From NCBI GenBank assembly GCA_039680175.1, contig JBDKTO010000060.1, positions 1 through 37,298 on the forward strand: a stretch of DNA of 37,298 nt. The letters run 5' to 3'. Of this stretch, positions 24,176-33,760 are shown piece after piece. The notes beneath the pieces are model-generated. The model saw only the letters and a list, made by a program, of their open reading frames with translations, was not told the DNA's origin and made no database searches. The position numbers and the translations under genes are program-made. Position 1 is the stretch's first letter. Every line of letters starts with the position of its first letter. The DNA comes from Veillonellales bacterium. Its GTDB lineage: Bacteria; Bacillota; Negativicutes; JAAYSF01.

Positions 24176-25024
24176 TCAGGATGATCCTTTAATCTGAGAA
24201 AAGCCTTCGCCCATGACTTCATGGGCATCTGCCACGATCACAAAGGCCTTCGGATCCATCCGGTAAATCAGTTCTTTCAGCCGGGTCACTTCACCTGTGC
24301 TAATGACGCAAAGCAGCATTTCCCGGGCGTGACCGGTATATCCTCCCCGGCTTTGCAGAAAAGTAACGCCGCGGCCCATATCCTGTAAAATCCCGTCCGC
24401 CAGTTCTTCCGGAAACAGAGTGACAATCAAAAAGGCCTTGGCGGAACTGGGTCCCACTTGAATCAAATCAATAATCCTGGTCGTAACAAATAAAGAAATG
24501 AGTGCATACAGAGACAGCTCCGCACTATGAAAAGCCACCCCGGCAGAAGCGATGACAAAGAAATCCACACTAAGGAGAGCCTGCCCGACACTGATGCCGA
24601 ACAGTTTATTCAAAATGGCAGCCGCCAAATCCGTTCCCGCCGTAGTTCCCTTAAACCGGAACACCATCCCCATGCCGACACCGGCCAAAACGCCGCCATA
24701 CAGTGAACTCAGGAGCAAATCCTGAGTCAGTACCGGCACAAAAGGAGCTGACCCATCAATCGCCAGGGACAAAACCAGCGCCCCGAACAGCGTATTGATG
24801 CCAAACCGGGCTCCCAGCACTTTCACACTGAGGAGAAACAAAGGAATATTCATCGCCAGCATCGTGATCCCCACCGGCCAGCCCAGCACATAATGGAGCA
24901 CCGTGGCCATACCGCTGACGCCGCCGGCGGCGACCTTGTTGGGAATCAGAAACATATTCAGGCTGACCGCCGTAATGACAGCTCCCAGTGTGATACCGAG
25001 ATAGTCACGCCACCACATCTTCAC
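24176..25024 (-). CDS. YitT family membrane protein (DUF161 plus DUF2179)
   Basis: 282 residues: five or so membrane segments in the YitT_membrane (DUF161) part (YLGITLGAVITAVSLNMFLI, GGVSGMATVLHYVLGWPVGI, LLLSSLYGGVLAGVGMGMVF) and a soluble C-terminal DUF2179 domain (FLIVTLFPEELADGILQDMG, RGVTFLQSRGGYTGHAREML, YRMDPKAFVIVADAHEVMGE). The motif GTTAGTDLAAAILNK is typical. The function is unknown. The start is a GTG one base after the csaB stop, with AAGGTAGG inside the end of csaB 7 nt upstream, so translation is coupled to csaB. Confidence 0.92.
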   Translation of the reverse strand: MKMWWRDYLGITLGAVITAVSLNMFLIPNKVAAGGVSGMATVLHYVLGWPVGITMLAMNIPLFLLSVKVLGARFGINTLFGALVLSLAIDGSAPFVPVLTQDLLLSSLYGGVLAGVGMGMVFRFKGTTAGTDLAAAILNKLFGISVGQALLSVDFFVIASAGVAFHSAELSLYALISLFVTTRIIDLIQVGPSSAKAFLIVTLFPEELADGILQDMGRGVTFLQSRGGYTGHAREMLLCVISTGEVTRLKELIYRMDPKAFVIVADAHEVMGEGFSQIKGSS

Positions 25025-25025
25025 A

Positions 25026-26132
25026 CTATCGCCTACCTTGGAATTTTCCCACCAGTTCCATCGCTAATTCGGCATTATAACAGGCTTTTTCCCGCAGTGC
25101 ATGAATCCGTTCCTCCCGGCGTCTGTTAGGCTGGTTGATTTCCGGCCACAATGACCGGACTTTGTCTAATAAATGATCCACCGTTACATTTTTCAATGTT
25201 CCCACATGTTGTTCGCCCAGAGTTTCTAAAAAACGGTCGATCTTAGGATCATAGGAAATGCCAATCATCGGCACATGCATAATGGCAGCAAAAATCAAGG
25301 CATGCAGCCGCACACCGATTAGCATATCCATGTTGCCAATAATAGATAACAATTCACTGGTGGTATATTTTTCATTCAGCACCGTTGCCGGTCGGCAGGT
25401 ACGGCCGGCGACTTTTTGGGCAACCGTCAAGTCTTCCGGGCACTGCATCGGTAAAAATATAATCCGGGCGCCGAATTCGGCCGTAATTTTGTCGGACGTC
25501 TGAGCCAGCACCTGCTTATAGTAACTCCAGTCCTTCCATTCCCGCACCGATATGCCGACCAAAGGGGAAGCCCCCTCCAACCCATGCTGGCGCAGAATGC
25601 TCCGGCCAATCTGTTTATCAACAGGATGCATAGCCACCACCGGATCGGCAGTAACGTAAACCGGCGGTTTATAGACTTTAAGCCGTTTCAATTCATCCCG
25701 GGAACCTTCATCCCGTACGGTAATCAAATCCACCATATTGCCAATATAGCGCATGGCACCTTTAGCCAAAGATCCCCGCACCGGTCCTATGCCTTGTGCA
25801 TAGAGCATTACCGGTTTGCCCAACTTTTTCGCCAGCATCATAATGCTCAGATAATAATATAAACTGCGGTCGCTGGTAACATCCTGCAACAGGCTACCGC
25901 CGCCGCTGATTAACAAATCACTGTGAGACAGTACCCGTACAATCTCCGGATAGTTTAAACGGTGTATCGCCGCTACGCCGTGCCGCTCCCGGGTATCAAC
26001 CGGATTGCCGGAAATGACGGTCAATTTTACCTCAGGATCCAGATCCGTTAATACCTCGATCATCGCCGTCAGCATCGCCTCATCGCCGGCATTGGCGAAG
26101 CCGTAATACCCGGAAATTACGATCTCACTCAT
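25026..26132 (-). CDS. csaB: Polysaccharide pyruvyl transferase CsaB
   Basis: About 368 residues of the polysaccharide pyruvyl transferase family. Signatures are the N-terminal GYYGFANAGDEAMLTAMIEVL, LLISGGGSLLQDVTS, VMLYAQGIGPV, VGISVREWKDW and the C-terminal RLHALIFAAIMHVPMIGISYDPK. CsaB adds ketal pyruvate to secondary cell-wall polymer, which anchors SLH-domain proteins in S-layers and envelopes. I place the start at the ATG at 26132 (MSEIVISGYYG), with AAGGAG 11 nt upstream; the longer ORF to 26189 lies inside the DUF5693 gene. It overlaps that gene by 8 nt and is followed at once by yitT. Confidence 0.95.
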   Translation of the reverse strand: MSEIVISGYYGFANAGDEAMLTAMIEVLTDLDPEVKLTVISGNPVDTRERHGVAAIHRLNYPEIVRVLSHSDLLISGGGSLLQDVTSDRSLYYYLSIMMLAKKLGKPVMLYAQGIGPVRGSLAKGAMRYIGNMVDLITVRDEGSRDELKRLKVYKPPVYVTADPVVAMHPVDKQIGRSILRQHGLEGASPLVGISVREWKDWSYYKQVLAQTSDKITAEFGARIIFLPMQCPEDLTVAQKVAGRTCRPATVLNEKYTTSELLSIIGNMDMLIGVRLHALIFAAIMHVPMIGISYDPKIDRFLETLGEQHVGTLKNVTVDHLLDKVRSLWPEINQPNRRREERIHALREKACYNAELAMELVGKFQGRR

Positions 26133-28173
26133 CTTGGGCAGGTCTCCTTCCCAACAGAAACGACAGATAATGAAGGATCTGCACGCCAATTACCGCCAAA
26201 ATGCCAAAAGCGATTCCCGCCGCCAAACCGTCCAATCCCCGGACAAAAGACATAAGAATCGGGGTACGGATATGAGCGAAGGTTTCCACCAGGGAACCCT
26301 GGCCGATCGTCGCCGCCACTACCAGCGCATAATGAAGCACCCGGGGCCACTGACGGTACAGTGCCATTACCGCCAAAATAAACGCGGGATGACCGATCAT
26401 AAATTCCTTTTCCCGCGGCCGGGCATACATGGCTTGCTCCAAAAATGAGCGGAATTTCAGTTCCACATTCGGCACCGGTACCCCGGCAGTATGTCCCGAA
26501 CGACCGACGAACACCCAGGCGCCTACCGCCACAACCGCCAATACCAGCAATGATTTGATATAAACCGGATAATCCAGAATCCGAACCATCTGCTGCCAGA
26601 CACTGCGGGGTTCGACCGACTTGCTGAACAGACTGTACCTGGCCAGATAAGTCAGGGATATTAATAGCAGCGGCGCCACAAAGGTTAGTTTCACACCGCG
26701 GAATATTTCCATTTCCAATAGAAAACGAACATCGCCCAGCAAAGCGCCGACATAAAAGCCGCCAATCAGCGATAAACAAACCGTGATTGCCAGATCCCGC
26801 ACACCGTCAATTAAAATTCGGGTCAAGGGAGCTCCGCCGTGAGGCGGGGCACTGCGCCAGCGATCCAGCTGCCAGGTCATGGCCAGCACCGGGAACAAAA
26901 TAGCGCTTGCCGTCGCTGCGGCCTGCCTTACAAGCATACCGCCTTTGAATAGAGGCAGAGTCAAAATCAGCCCGATAACCACCAGCAAAATATATTGATA
27001 GCGTCGGGAAAATGGACGCACCAATGTCAAAAATAATACTCCGGCGGCCGTAGCCCCGACAATCACCACTGCCAGCAGCAGCGGGCTGGGAAAATACGGT
27101 CGAAAGGTACCGGCCCGGCCTAAAGTAAAGTTTTTTGCCAACAAAGCATCCCGGATTCCGGATACATAGGCCAGATTCGTCTCCACCAGCGTCTTGCCGG
27201 CTTCCGGCTTATCGTATTTGCGCAGTAGATTAATACGAATATTCCGTTCCTGATCGGTCAGCTGCCAGCGTTGAATCGCCTCGGCCAGTTTCAGTTTCGG
27301 CTGCTCATCTTTGGGAATGACATAGGCCCGGGCTGCCTGATAATCATTAGCCGCCGCCAGTGGAAGAAGCCCCTCCTGTTTCACAAACTGCAGCTGCAGA
27401 GGATGTTCAATCATAGCCAGTGTCAGCCTCCTGGCTTTCATCTGCTGTACGACCAATGGCAGCTGATCCGGAAACCCTAATGTCTGTTCGCCGACAAACA
27501 TAATACCGGAAACATTGTCCACAGCGTCCAGACGCTGAAATACGGCTTCCACATCTTCCGCCCGAACTTTTGTATAATTCGTCGGCCGCGCCATAACGTA
27601 AAAGCCCTGCCCAACTACCTCCCGCATCTCATCGGTAGGCAGTCCCAGATTCCATTTAAGTATTTTCTCAAAATTTGCTTTTACATCCAGCACCGGATGA
27701 ATGCCGTCGGTAAGCAAAGCTACTCGATCCGGGCTTAACCGGCGAATCAGATCACTTTGCACTTCGGCAAACACCTGTTGATCCTGCCCCACGACATACA
27801 CATCGTCGGACTGAATCATTCCTTCTTCTACCAGGCGCCGCCAGTTGGCTTCCATTAGAGCGCCGGTTCGGTATTGATGGAGAATTTGGGCACCGGATAC
27901 AGCGGTCACTTTACCGCTTTTATTCAGCTTTTCCAACGTCATTTCATACACTGCCAGAGAAGTAACCCCGGACTCTTTGAACTCCTGCATTAGCGTATGA
28001 ACGGGAATACCCTCTATCTGAGCCAGCTCCACAACCTCTTCATAGTCCATTACCATCTCGACTTGATAATTGCTCTCCTCTACCTGATGGCGCTGCCAGC
28101 CAATCGTCAGTGCCGCTGCAAAACCAATAAAGATGAGGGCGACCAAAACCTTGTTATATCTAAACTCGATCAA
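26125..28173 (-). CDS. DUF5693 family multi-pass membrane protein
   Basis: About 682 residues. A first membrane segment (KVLVALIFIGFAAALTIGW) leads into an extracytoplasmic domain of about 340 residues (AQIEGIPVHTLMQEFKESGV, YVVGQDQQVFAEVQSDLIRR), followed by about eight or nine membrane segments (LLLAVVIVGATAAGVLFLTL, YILLVVIGLILTLPLFKGG, LLISLTYLARY and others). It matches the DUF5693 architecture, which has no assigned function. The tight overlap with csaB suggests a joint role in a cell-wall polymer, perhaps in its assembly or export; this is inference. The proposed start is the TTG at 28173 with AAGGTGG 8 nt upstream; upstream GTG or TTG codons in the same frame (up to 28209) have weaker signals. 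Confidence 0.8.
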   Translation of the reverse strand: MIEFRYNKVLVALIFIGFAAALTIGWQRHQVEESNYQVEMVMDYEEVVELAQIEGIPVHTLMQEFKESGVTSLAVYEMTLEKLNKSGKVTAVSGAQILHQYRTGALMEANWRRLVEEGMIQSDDVYVVGQDQQVFAEVQSDLIRRLSPDRVALLTDGIHPVLDVKANFEKILKWNLGLPTDEMREVVGQGFYVMARPTNYTKVRAEDVEAVFQRLDAVDNVSGIMFVGEQTLGFPDQLPLVVQQMKARRLTLAMIEHPLQLQFVKQEGLLPLAAANDYQAARAYVIPKDEQPKLKLAEAIQRWQLTDQERNIRINLLRKYDKPEAGKTLVETNLAYVSGIRDALLAKNFTLGRAGTFRPYFPSPLLLAVVIVGATAAGVLFLTLVRPFSRRYQYILLVVIGLILTLPLFKGGMLVRQAAATASAILFPVLAMTWQLDRWRSAPPHGGAPLTRILIDGVRDLAITVCLSLIGGFYVGALLGDVRFLLEMEIFRGVKLTFVAPLLLISLTYLARYSLFSKSVEPRSVWQQMVRILDYPVYIKSLLVLAVVAVGAWVFVGRSGHTAGVPVPNVELKFRSFLEQAMYARPREKEFMIGHPAFILAVMALYRQWPRVLHYALVVAATIGQGSLVETFAHIRTPILMSFVRGLDGLAAGIAFGILAVIGVQILHYLSFLLGRRPAQDE

Positions 28174-28257
28174 AAATCTCTCCACCTTACACAAAAATAT
28201 CATTGACAAAAATATACATAATAACGATTAGTATGCACCAATTACAAATTGTTAAAC

Positions 28258-28278
28258 CTGCCGCAGCCGATGCGGCAG
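28258..28278 (-). terminator. Possible terminator after the DUF2993 gene
   Basis: CTGCCGCA (28258-28265) and TGCGGCAG (28271-28278) make an 8-bp hairpin with a 5-nt loop in the spacer after the DUF2993 gene. The T content after it on the minus strand is low (GGTTTAAC), so it may be inefficient or only a hairpin. Confidence 0.45.
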
Positions 28279-28339
28279 ATTATGTGCGAATTTATGTTAT
28301 TCTGCCACTTCCTGCTAATATCCTGCCGCCGGAAGAAAT

Positions 28340-29038
28340 TTATTTGCCGCTCCCTCCCTGATTATCGGTATAAATCACTACTTTTCCCTGCTCCATTACG
28401 ACATCCCGCACCGTTACCCCAAACGGCAGCTTCTTCAAATCCAGGAGCGGAATTTCGGTTAGCGCCGCACCGCCGATATTACCCACAACCGTATTATTGA
28501 TCAAAAACCGCTCGGTAACAAACTTCACCTTTTGGCTGTCAACAGCAATACGCCCCTCCAGAGTAATCCCCACATTGGCAAAATTGCCAATGGCGAAACT
28601 GCTGCTGGCCGTCACCTTATCGGGGGTAATCGCCACAGCCGCATTCCTGATTCCCTTTACCGACTGGTTCAAATAACGGGCCAGTTCCGCCTCAGTCAGC
28701 GTTCCCACAACCTGAACATTCCCCACTGACTGAAGCACAATGGTCTGATGTTCCAGCAGAGCGTTCCGGTCCAGCTGCACATCAGTCATCACACCATTCA
28801 GTTCACTGAATGTCAATTTATCGGTTTTGGCATTGACCGCCGACAGGGTGATCTTGTCAAAGCTGCCCCCCAGCATTCCCAGGGCCGGCTTCTTCTCCAA
28901 CTGGACACTGACCTGATCGCTGCCGGTCTGACTCTTCATCCCCTGGGACACCATCTGGGAAACAACAGGGGGCAACAGCATCTGGCCGGCTGCCAGCAGT
29001 ACGCCCAGCACTGCCAAAATTCCAATCAGGCGTTTCAT
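28340..29038 (-). CDS. LmeA-like (DUF2993) phospholipid-binding family protein
   Basis: 232 residues with an N-terminal signal or anchor segment (LIGILAVLGVLLAAGQMLL) and the repeating beta-strand pattern of DUF2993 (GMLGGSFDKITLSAVNAKTD, LTFSELNGVMTDVQLDRNAL, VQVVGTLTEAELARYLNQSV, LKKLPFGVTVRDVVMEQGKV). The mycobacterial relative LmeA binds phospholipid and helps lipomannan synthesis; in a diderm Firmicute a periplasmic lipid-binding role is plausible but untested. GGAGG stands before the ATG. It follows prfB by 23 nt and probably ends the secA-prfB transcript. Confidence 0.82.
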   Translation of the reverse strand: MKRLIGILAVLGVLLAAGQMLLPPVVSQMVSQGMKSQTGSDQVSVQLEKKPALGMLGGSFDKITLSAVNAKTDKLTFSELNGVMTDVQLDRNALLEHQTIVLQSVGNVQVVGTLTEAELARYLNQSVKGIRNAAVAITPDKVTASSSFAIGNFANVGITLEGRIAVDSQKVKFVTERFLINNTVVGNIGGAALTEIPLLDLKKLPFGVTVRDVVMEQGKVVIYTDNQGGSGK

Positions 29039-29061
29039 CTCGACGCCTCCTTTTCCCTTCC

Positions 29062-30157
29062 TTACAAACCCTTTTTTAAATAGGCTTCAATGAAAGGATC
29101 AATTTCACCGTCCATTACGGCCTGCACATTGCCGGTTTCTTCATTGGTACGGTGATCCTTGACCATGCTGTAGGGATGAAATACGTAGGAACGGATTTGA
29201 CTGCCCCATTCAATGGCCTGATATTCACCGCCCAGTTCGGTTTTCATCGCCGCCTGCTTTTGCCGTTCCAATTCAAACAATTTAGCCCGCAGCAGCCGCA
29301 TACACTGTTCCCTATTCTGGATTTGCGACCGCTCGCTTTGACATTGAGCCACCGTACCTGTAGGCAGATGGGTCATCCGCACGGCGGAATCCGTCTTATT
29401 AATATGCTGACCGCCGGCGCCGCTGGCCCGATAAGTATCGACCCGCAAATCCGCCGGATTAATTTCAATCTCCACCGTGTCGTCAATTTCCGGCATCACA
29501 TCCACCGCCGCAAACGAAGTATGACGGCGGCCGCTGGCATCAAAGGGGGAAATCCGCACCAAACGGTGCACCCCTTTTTCCGCCTTTAAATACCCGTAAG
29601 CATTATGCCCGGAAATCAGCATGGTCGCACTTTTGACCCCGGCTTCATCTCCCGCCAGAAAATCCATCGTCTCGACCTTAAAATTATTTTTTTCCGCCCA
29701 GCGGACATACATTCTAAGCAGCATCTGGCACCAATCCTGAGCCTCCGTACCACCCGCACCGGCATGCAGTGTCAAAATGGCATTATTGGCATCATATTCC
29801 CCGGACAGCATCAGCGTCAGCTCCAGATGTTCAATATCATCATTAATCTGCTGCAAGGCAGCAGACACCTCCGGATAGACGCTTTCATCCTGCTCATCCA
29901 TCCCCAGCTGCCACAAAACCGCCAAATCACTGTAACGATCATGAATCCGATGATACCCGCCGGCCGAATCTTTCAGCGCCGTTACTTCCTGCATCACCTT
30001 CTGCGCCGCTTCCGGTTCGTCCCAGAAACCAGGCGCGCCCATTTCATTTTCTAAATCGGCAATTTTCTCCTCTTTACCGGCTACGTCAAAGAGAAACCCT
30101 GATTTCTTCTATTTTTTCCTCTAATTTGCTCAGTTCTACCCGTAAATCTTCCAACAA
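29062..30157 (-). CDS. prfB: Peptide chain release factor 2, with programmed +1 frameshift
   Basis: The gene is read in two frames. A 23-codon first frame (30157 down to 30089) starts at TTG with GGAGG 8 nt upstream and ends ...RVSL then TGA. Skipping one base (30088) at CTT-T-GAC continues as DVAGKEEKIADLENEMGAPG to the stop at 29062, giving 364 residues, the normal RF2 length. The class I motifs are intact: the tripeptide SPF in RISPFDASGRRHTSF, which recognises UGA/UAA, and GGQ in SGAGGQHINKTDS, the catalytic loop. Annotation from the ATG at 30042 alone would lose the first domain. It lies 21 nt after secA and is probably in that operon. Frameshifting lets RF2 limit its own synthesis. Confidence 0.96.
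30085..30100 (-). other. prfB: RF2 programmed frameshift site
   Basis: On the minus strand AGGGTTTCTCTTTGAC contains the shift codon CTT, the in-frame UGA stop with its unfavourable following C, and an upstream AGGG. The usual stimulator (AGGGGG three bases before CTT in E. coli) is reduced to AGGG five bases before CTT. Confidence 0.92.
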
Positions 30158-30178
30158 GTCCCTCGCCTCCAAAAATTA

Positions 30179-32695
30179 TCACTTATTTAAACCGCAGCAG
30201 CGTTTGTATTTCTTGCCCGAACCGCAGGGGCACAGGTCATTCCGACCGATATGCTCCTTGTTGACCACCGGCTGATGAACCGGCTTCTCCTGATCCCCCT
30301 CGCCGTGAGTCGCCTGGGCATTTTGCAAATGATCTTCCGGCTGAGACACAATATTCACCCGGTAGATATATTTCACAATATCTTCCTGAATATGATCAAT
30401 CATCTGCTGGAACATATCATAGGCTTCGATCTTATACTCAATCAGCGGATCCCGCTGCCCGTAAGCGCGAAGCCCAATGCCTTCCCGCAGCATATCCATA
30501 GCATCCAGATGCTCCATCCATTTGGCATCCACCACTTTCAGCATAACAACCTTTTCCAATTCCCGCATGCTGTCGGCGCCAAACAACGTTTCCCTGGCAT
30601 CATAAGCCTGAGTGGCAACAGCCAAAAGTTCCTCCCGCAGCTCTTCCCGGCTGAGTTTTTCCAATTCAGCCTGTTTCAAACGGCCCTCGGGGGCAAAATA
30701 TTCTTCGCAGGCTTCAATTAAACCGGCATAATCCCACTCTTCCGGATATACTTTTTCATCCGCATACAATTCCATAGACTGGTCAAGCATCTTTTCAACC
30801 ATATTGAAAATATTTTCCCGCATATTGTCGCCGGTCAGAATCTGACGGCGCTGACCGTAAATCACTTCCCGCTGCTGGTTCATCACATCGTCATACTCCA
30901 GCACATGTTTCCGCATGTTAAAGTTGCGGGCTTCCACTTTCTTCTGAGCCTGCTCAATGGAGCGGGTTATCAGCTTATGCTCAATCGGCTCATCTTCTTC
31001 CATTCCCAGCTTATCCATAATACTGGAAATGTTATCGGAACCGAACAGCCGCATCAAATCATCTTCCAGCGACAAGTAGAACCGGGTCGATCCGGGATCC
31101 CCCTGACGGCCGCAGCGGCCCCGCAGCTGGTTGTCAATCCGGCGGCTCTCATGCCGTTCGGTACCTACGATATGCAAACCGCCTAATTCCGGCACTCCTT
31201 CACCCAACACAATATCCGTGCCACGTCCGGCCATATTGGTCGCAATCGTAACCGCTCCCCGCTGACCGGCGCCGGCCACAATTTCAGCTTCCATTTCATG
31301 AAACTTAGCGTTCAGCACATTATGGGGAACACCCTGCCGCTTTAACAGCCCGCTCAGCTCCTCCGACTGAACAATCGAAGTCGTCCCGACCAGCAGCGGC
31401 TGGCCTTTGGCGTGGCGCTCGGCAATCTCCTTGACGACCGCCTTATATTTGGCCCGCTTCGTCTTATAAATCGTATCCGGGAAATCCTCCCGGCGAACCG
31501 GCATATTCGTAGGAATCACAATAACATCCAAATTGTAAATCTTGCGGAATTCCGACTCCTCCGTCTTGGCCGTACCGGTCATCCCGGCCAGCTTCCCATA
31601 CATCCGAAAATAATTCTGGAAGGTGATCGAAGCCAGCGTCTGGCTCTCCCGCTCAATCTTCACATTTTCCTTCGCCTCTATCGCCTGATGCAAACCGTCG
31701 GAATAACGGCGGCCGAACATCAACCGTCCGGTAAATTCATCGACAATAATCACTTCGCCGTCCTTCACCACATAATCCCGGTCCCGTTTCATCAAAGCCT
31801 GGGCTTTCAAAGCCTGAGTAAAGTGGTGAGACAGTTCGATATTTTCACTTTCATATAAATTTTTTACATTTAAAGCCTTTTCAGCCTTAGCAATCCCGCT
31901 TTCCGTCGGCGCTACCGTATGGAGTTTTTCATCCACCGTATAATCGTCGCCTTCTTTCAGCTTCGGCACCACCTTGGCCAGAACGTAATACAAATCAGTG
32001 GACTTTTCCCCCGGACCGGAAATAATCAGCGGCGTCCGGGCCTCATCCACCAAAATACTGTCCACTTCATCGACAATAGCGTAATTTAGCTCCCGCTGCA
32101 CCATTTGATCCTTATAAATAACCATATTATCCCGTAAATAGTCGAAACCGAATTCATTATTCGTCCCATATGTAACATCGGCATTATAGGCCATACGCCG
32201 CTCGGGAAAATCCAGGCCGTGAACCACCAGACCAACCGACAATCCCAGGAAGCGGTACAATTTCCCCATCCACTCGCTGTCACGACGAGCCAGATAATCG
32301 TTGACCGTAACCACATGAACGCCCTTCCCGGTTAAGGCATTTAAATAAACCGGCAGCGTCGCCACTAAGGTTTTCCCTTCACCGGTACGCATCTCGGCAA
32401 TATTTCCCTCATGCAGCGTAATACCGCCCAGCATCTGCACATCAAAATGGCGCATCCCCAGGATCCGGCGGGAAGCTTCCCGTACCACGGCAAAAGCCTC
32501 CGGCAGAAGCTCCTCCAGTGTTTCGCCATCCTCCAGACGGCGTTTGAACTCCCCTGTCTTCCCCGTCAGGGAAACATCGCTCATATTTTGCAGCTCCGGC
32601 TCCAGACGACTAATGTTTTCCACATATTCCGTCATACGCTTTATTTCTTTTTCATTATCATCGCCAAACAAATTTTTGATAAAACTCAGCAACAA
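30179..32695 (-). CDS. secA: Preprotein translocase ATPase SecA
   Basis: 838-residue motor of the Sec export pathway. It shows Walker A ([20 protein letters not shown]), [19 protein letters not shown], the DEAD-type box ([20 protein letters not shown]), the preprotein cross-linking domain, motif [47 protein letters not shown] and the C-terminal zinc module ([17 protein letters not shown]) that binds SecB or phospholipid. Nothing is missing. The start is a TTG at 32695 with AAGGAG 7 nt upstream; no ATG is suitably placed. A consensus-like promoter lies about 55 bp upstream. prfB follows after 21 nt, an order widely conserved in Firmicutes, as is hpf upstream. Confidence 0.98.
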   Translation of the reverse strand: MLLSFIKNLFGDDNEKEIKRMTEYVENISRLEPELQNMSDVSLTGKTGEFKRRLEDGETLEELLPEAFAVVREASRRILGMRHFDVQMLGGITLHEGNIAEMRTGEGKTLVATLPVYLNALTGKGVHVVTVNDYLARRDSEWMGKLYRFLGLSVGLVVHGLDFPERRMAYNADVTYGTNNEFGFDYLRDNMVIYKDQMVQRELNYAIVDEVDSILVDEARTPLIISGPGEKSTDLYYVLAKVVPKLKEGDDYTVDEKLHTVAPTESGIAKAEKALNVKNLYESENIELSHHFTQALKAQALMKRDRDYVVKDGEVIIVDEFTGRLMFGRRYSDGLHQAIEAKENVKIERESQTLASITFQNYFRMYGKLAGMTGTAKTEESEFRKIYNLDVIVIPTNMPVRREDFPDTIYKTKRAKYKAVVKEIAERHAKGQPLLVGTTSIVQSEELSGLLKRQGVPHNVLNAKFHEMEAEIVAGAGQRGAVTIATNMAGRGTDIVLGEGVPELGGLHIVGTERHESRRIDNQLRGRCGRQGDPGSTRFYLSLEDDLMRLFGSDNISSIMDKLGMEEDEPIEHKLITRSIEQAQKKVEARNFNMRKHVLEYDDVMNQQREVIYGQRRQILTGDNMRENIFNMVEKMLDQSMELYADEKVYPEEWDYAGLIEACEEYFAPEGRLKQAELEKLSREELREELLAVATQAYDARETLFGADSMRELEKVVMLKVVDAKWMEHLDAMDMLREGIGLRAYGQRDPLIEYKIEAYDMFQQMIDHIQEDIVKYIYRVNIVSQPEDHLQNAQATHGEGDQEKPVHQPVVNKEHIGRNDLCPCGSGKKYKRCCGLNK

Positions 32696-32751
32696 ATATC
32701 AACTCCTTGATTCTGGCGCTTATATTCTTTATATAATACACCTATCTTAAA

Positions 32752-32780
32752 ATTTTATCAGAGTCCGGAAGGAAAGTCAA
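32752..32780 (-). promoter_or_regulatory. Promoter of the secA-prfB operon
   Basis: TTGACT (32775-32780) and TAAAAT (32752-32757) on the minus strand are spaced by exactly 17 bp. The leader to the TTG start is about 50 nt. Confidence 0.75.
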
Positions 32781-32904
32781 AAATAGGATGACCGTCCTTA
32801 AACCGCTGGCAGCGTATCTTTTCGGCTATTTATGTCAATACTGAAACTAAGCAAAATATTCCAGTCTGCGCTGAAATTTCAAATAAAGGAGCGTGTCCCT
32901 GCCC

Positions 32905-33102
32905 ATGAATAAAATTGAAACTATCGGACAAATTGCCGATTTAAAAGACACCGGCTATAAAAACGCCCTGGCAGTCTCCGTCTTAATCGAACTGCTGATT
33001 GATAAAGGCCTGTTCACCCGGCAGGAATTTGCCGCCAAAGCCAGCCGGGTGGACAGGGATACTTTGGCCGAAGCCGCTCTGCTGTGCCGGATGAACCGCT
33101 GA
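32905..33102 (+). CDS. Small hypothetical protein
   Basis: 65 residues beginning MNKIETIGQIADLKDTGYKN if read from the ATG at 32905. AAAGGAG lies 13 nt upstream, which is rather far; a GTG at 32893 in the same frame is too close to it. The product looks helical, with a central NALAVSVLIELLIDKGLF stretch followed by TRQEFAAKASRVDRDTLAEA, reminiscent of short helical domains ending in ID-KG-hTxxEF. I do not recognise the family. It is on the opposite strand to its neighbours and converges on hpf with a shared terminator, which supports its being a real gene. Confidence 0.62.
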   Translation: MNKIETIGQIADLKDTGYKNALAVSVLIELLIDKGLFTRQEFAAKASRVDRDTLAEAALLCRMNR

Positions 33103-33109
33103 CATTATA

Positions 33110-33143
33110 AAAAATCACCGGAGCATCTGCCCCGGTGATTTTT
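33110..33143. terminator. Bidirectional terminator between the small ORF and hpf
   Basis: AAAAATCACCGG (33110-33121) and CCGGTGATTTTT (33132-33143) form a 12-bp stem with a 10-nt loop. A/T runs on both sides fit termination of both the plus-strand small ORF and minus-strand hpf. Confidence 0.88.
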
Positions 33144-33151
33144 ATTTTCTC

Positions 33152-33685
33152 TTAAAATTCCGGCTCAATCAAGCCGTAGTTGCCGTCGCGGCGGCGATAC
33201 ACCACATTGACTTCTTCCGTCTCTGAATTCGCAAACACATAGAAATCATGATTGATCAAGTTCATCTGCATAACCGCTTCCTGCACATCCATCGGTTTTA
33301 CAGCAAACCGCTTTGTCTTCACAACCCGAAACTCATCACTGTCCGTAACTTCCTGACTCACATTGGGTACTAACTCGCCTTTAAAGGTTCCCCCCCGGAG
33401 TTTTCGCGCCAGTTTGGTTTTATATTTTTCAATCTGCTTTTCCAGCTTTTCAATTACAAGATCAATGGAAGTATACATATCGGCTGTCGACTCTTCGCCC
33501 CGCAGCAACATGCCATTAACAGGTACGGTAACCTCAACGATATGCCGTCCCTTTTCTACGGTGAGGATAACGGTAATCTCCCCAAGCGAGGCAAAATACT
33601 TAGTTACCTTGCCGACACGCTTGGCAACATAATCCTTTAGCGCTGGTGTGATTTCAATGTTTTTTCCTCTTACAGTTATTGCCAT
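33152..33685 (-). CDS. hpf: Ribosome hibernation promoting factor, long form
   Basis: 177 residues. The N-terminal HPF/RaiA domain (ITVRGKNIEITPALKDYVAK, RVGKVTKYFASLGEITVILT, VEVTVPVNGMLLRGEESTAD) binds the 30S decoding site. A linker and the C-terminal dimerisation domain (VVKTKRFAVKPMDVQEAVMQ, MNLINHDFYVFANSETEEVN, VVYRRRDGNYGLIEP) make it the long form that pairs ribosomes into 100S particles in stationary phase. AAAGGGG precedes the ATG by about 10 nt. It ends at the shared terminator and is transcribed as a single gene. Confidence 0.97.
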   Translation of the reverse strand: MAITVRGKNIEITPALKDYVAKRVGKVTKYFASLGEITVILTVEKGRHIVEVTVPVNGMLLRGEESTADMYTSIDLVIEKLEKQIEKYKTKLARKLRGGTFKGELVPNVSQEVTDSDEFRVVKTKRFAVKPMDVQEAVMQMNLINHDFYVFANSETEEVNVVYRRRDGNYGLIEPEF

Positions 33686-33760
33686 AATACCACATCCCCT
33701 TTCTGCTTCCTACTTAGTATTATTCTCCTAAAAGGAAAAAATTCCTGTCACACAATTCTA

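Noticed and set aside
26133-26189. N-terminal extension of csaB
   Set aside because: The extra 19 residues (MACRSFIICRFCWEGDLPK) overlap the DUF5693 coding region and lack family similarity. The ATG at 26132 has an SD and begins the conserved fold.
28249-28500. An 83-codon plus-strand frame after the DUF5693 promoter region
   Set aside because: It mostly overlaps the DUF2993 gene antisense, lacks an SD, and has a low-complexity product.
29062-30042. Start of prfB at the internal ATG (30042)
   Set aside because: That frame lacks the RF2 N-terminal domain. The upstream 23-codon frame with an SD, CTTTGAC shift site and RVSL/DVAGKEEK junction gives the full-length protein.
33686-33760. hpf promoter
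   Set aside because: A TAATAC -10-like string is present, but I found no -35 box at an acceptable distance, so I did not annotate it.
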